A stretch of DNA of 6,386 bases from SIG452 sp045631485 (GTDB taxonomy: Bacteria > Bacillota > Clostridia > UMGS1840): assembly GCA_045631485.1 (NCBI GenBank), contig JAZQUU010000036.1, forward strand, positions 1 through 6,386. The letters are read 5' to 3'. Positions 5,334-6,386 of this stretch are shown here, piece after piece. The notes under the pieces were generated by a model that did no database searches, was not told where the DNA came from, and was given only the letters and a program-made list of their open reading frames with translations. Both the position numbers and the translations under genes were made by a program. How positions within the stretch are numbered: the stretch's first letter is position 1; each line of letters starts with the position of its first letter.

Positions 5334-5340
5334 AGTCATT

Positions 5341-6386
5341 ATGAAAAGAGTTTATAATTTCAGTGCAGGACCTTCCGCCCTGCCCGAAGAAGTGTTAAAA
5401 AAAGCAGCAGATGAAATGCTGGATATGGGCGGCGCAGGTATGTCCGTTATGGAAATGAGCCATCGTTCCAAAGATTATCAGGCAATTATTGACGGGGCAG
5501 AAGCATTGTTCCGTGAACTGATGGGAATTCCCGAAGATTATGCGGTATTGTTCCTGCAGGGTGGTGCATCCTCTCAGTTTGCAATGATTCCCTTAAACTT
5601 AATGAACAAAAGCGGCAAAGGTGACTATGTAATCACCGGTCAGTGGGCAAAAAAAGCTTATGAAGAAGGCGCACATTACGGTGACGCTTATCAGGTGGCA
5701 TCTTCTGCAGACAAAACCTTCTCCTACATTCCCAAATTAGATAAATCCATGTTCCGTCCCGATGCGGATTTCGTACATATCACATTAAACAACACCATTT
5801 ACGGCACCAAGTTTAACGAGCTGCCCGATGTTGGTGATATTCCCTTAATTGCAGATATTTCTTCCTGCATCTTATCCGAAGAACTGGATGTTACCAAATT
5901 TGCGATGCTCTATGCAGGCGCTCAGAAAAACATCGGTCCCGCAGGTCTTACCGTGGTAATCATCAAAAAAGACTTAATCGGCAACGCAAAAGATATCTGC
6001 CCCGTAATGTTTAACTACAAAACCCACTTAGATGGCGGCTCTATGTATAACACTCCTCCCACATACGCAATTTACATTTGTAAATTAGTGTTGGAATGGT
6101 TAAAAGACTTGGGCGGCGTGAAAAAAATTCAGGAGTTAAACTACAAAAAAGCTCAGATTTTATACGATTATTTGGATTCTTCCGATTTCTTTACCGGAAC
6201 CGTGGTAAAAGAAGACCGTTCCATTATGAATGTTCCCTTCTTAGCTCCCTCCGATGAATTAAACAAAAAATTCATCGCCGAAGCAAAAGAAGCAGGCTTT
6301 GTAAACTTAGCAGGTCACAGAAGTGTTGGCGGTATGCGTGCAAGCATTTATAATGCAATGCCCATTGAAGGCGTTCAGGCACTGGT
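5341..6386 (+). CDS. serC: Phosphoserine aminotransferase SerC (3' end beyond window)
   Basis: A PLP-dependent class V aminotransferase converting 3-phosphohydroxypyruvate and glutamate to phosphoserine and 2-oxoglutarate in serine biosynthesis; it may also act in pyridoxal phosphate synthesis. The frame is open for 348 codons to the window edge; the family is about 360 residues, so only a few are missing. Visible signatures: start 'MKRVYNFSAGPSALPEEVL'; 'EMSHRSKDY' with His41-Arg42 for the substrate phosphate; 'FLQGGASSQF' (71-80); Trp102 that stacks on PLP; 'ADISSC' (171-176) with the Asp that contacts the PLP ring nitrogen; 'YAGAQKNIGPAG' with the Schiff-base Lys196; and 'GHRSVGGMRASIYNAMP' (325-341) with His326-Arg327. 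The ribosome site GGGAG lies 9 bases before ATG. It reads away from the phage genes, under its own promoter. No lesions are seen. Confidence 0.97.
   Translation, partial: MKRVYNFSAGPSALPEEVLKKAADEMLDMGGAGMSVMEMSHRSKDYQAIIDGAEALFRELMGIPEDYAVLFLQGGASSQFAMIPLNLMNKSGKGDYVITGQWAKKAYEEGAHYGDAYQVASSADKTFSYIPKLDKSMFRPDADFVHITLNNTIYGTKFNELPDVGDIPLIADISSCILSEELDVTKFAMLYAGAQKNIGPAGLTVVIIKKDLIGNAKDICPVMFNYKTHLDGGSMYNTPPTYAIYICKLVLEWLKDLGGVKKIQELNYKKAQILYDYLDSSDFFTGTVVKEDRSIMNVPFLAPSDELNKKFIAEAKEAGFVNLAGHRSVGGMRASIYNAMPIEGVQAL

Noticed and set aside
4945..5340. tRNA or phage attachment site at the phage-serC border.
   Set aside because: No tRNA-like cloverleaf, and no repeat that could be a core site is visible within the window.

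Overview
The window joins a leftward (minus-strand) cluster of tailed-phage virion genes to a rightward (plus-strand) host metabolic gene, serC. The cluster reads, from right to left in transcription order: a possible 34-aa ORF, a scaffold-like protein, an HK97-fold-type major capsid protein, a highly structured intergenic stretch, a 131-aa conserved-looking protein of unknown role, a head-tail adaptor-like protein, a 596-aa nozzle/stabilisation-type protein and a small membrane protein. The adaptor plus long 'GGI..RPGT' protein suggests short-tailed (podovirus-like) architecture. These calls rest on motif and gene-order recognition, not on a database search.

The likely host is an uncultured gut-type Firmicute (Clostridia). 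The reasons are strong AGGAGG-type ribosome sites, a consensus sigma-A promoter (TTGACA-17-TATAAT) before serC, short gene spacing, and the style of the SerC protein. SerC uses CCC for 13 of its 15 prolines. The capsid gene shares this bias (7 of 10), so the phage genes look adapted to, or long resident in, this host.

Region by region: 1-2949 holds four tightly packed genes, with an ATGA overlap, a stop codon overlapped by the next ribosome site, and short gaps. 2950-3174 is a 225-base gap packed with inverted repeats: two terminator-like hairpins on the minus strand, a palindrome that buries the next gene's ribosome site, a compact multi-hairpin element, and a 38-aa TTG-start ORF with an excellent ribosome site. 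3175-4944 is capsid and scaffold, separated by a long hairpin that looks like an intrinsic terminator only on the plus strand. 4945-5340 is the divergent control region. 5341 to the end is serC, cut by the window edge.

The main oddity is what is missing. Scaffold and capsid normally follow terminase and portal, yet here the scaffold gene is the first recognisable phage gene after the host promoter region. The locus is either a rearranged or truncated prophage edge, or a domesticated capsid cassette. The second point of interest is the structured RNA or palindromic element just downstream of the capsid gene.
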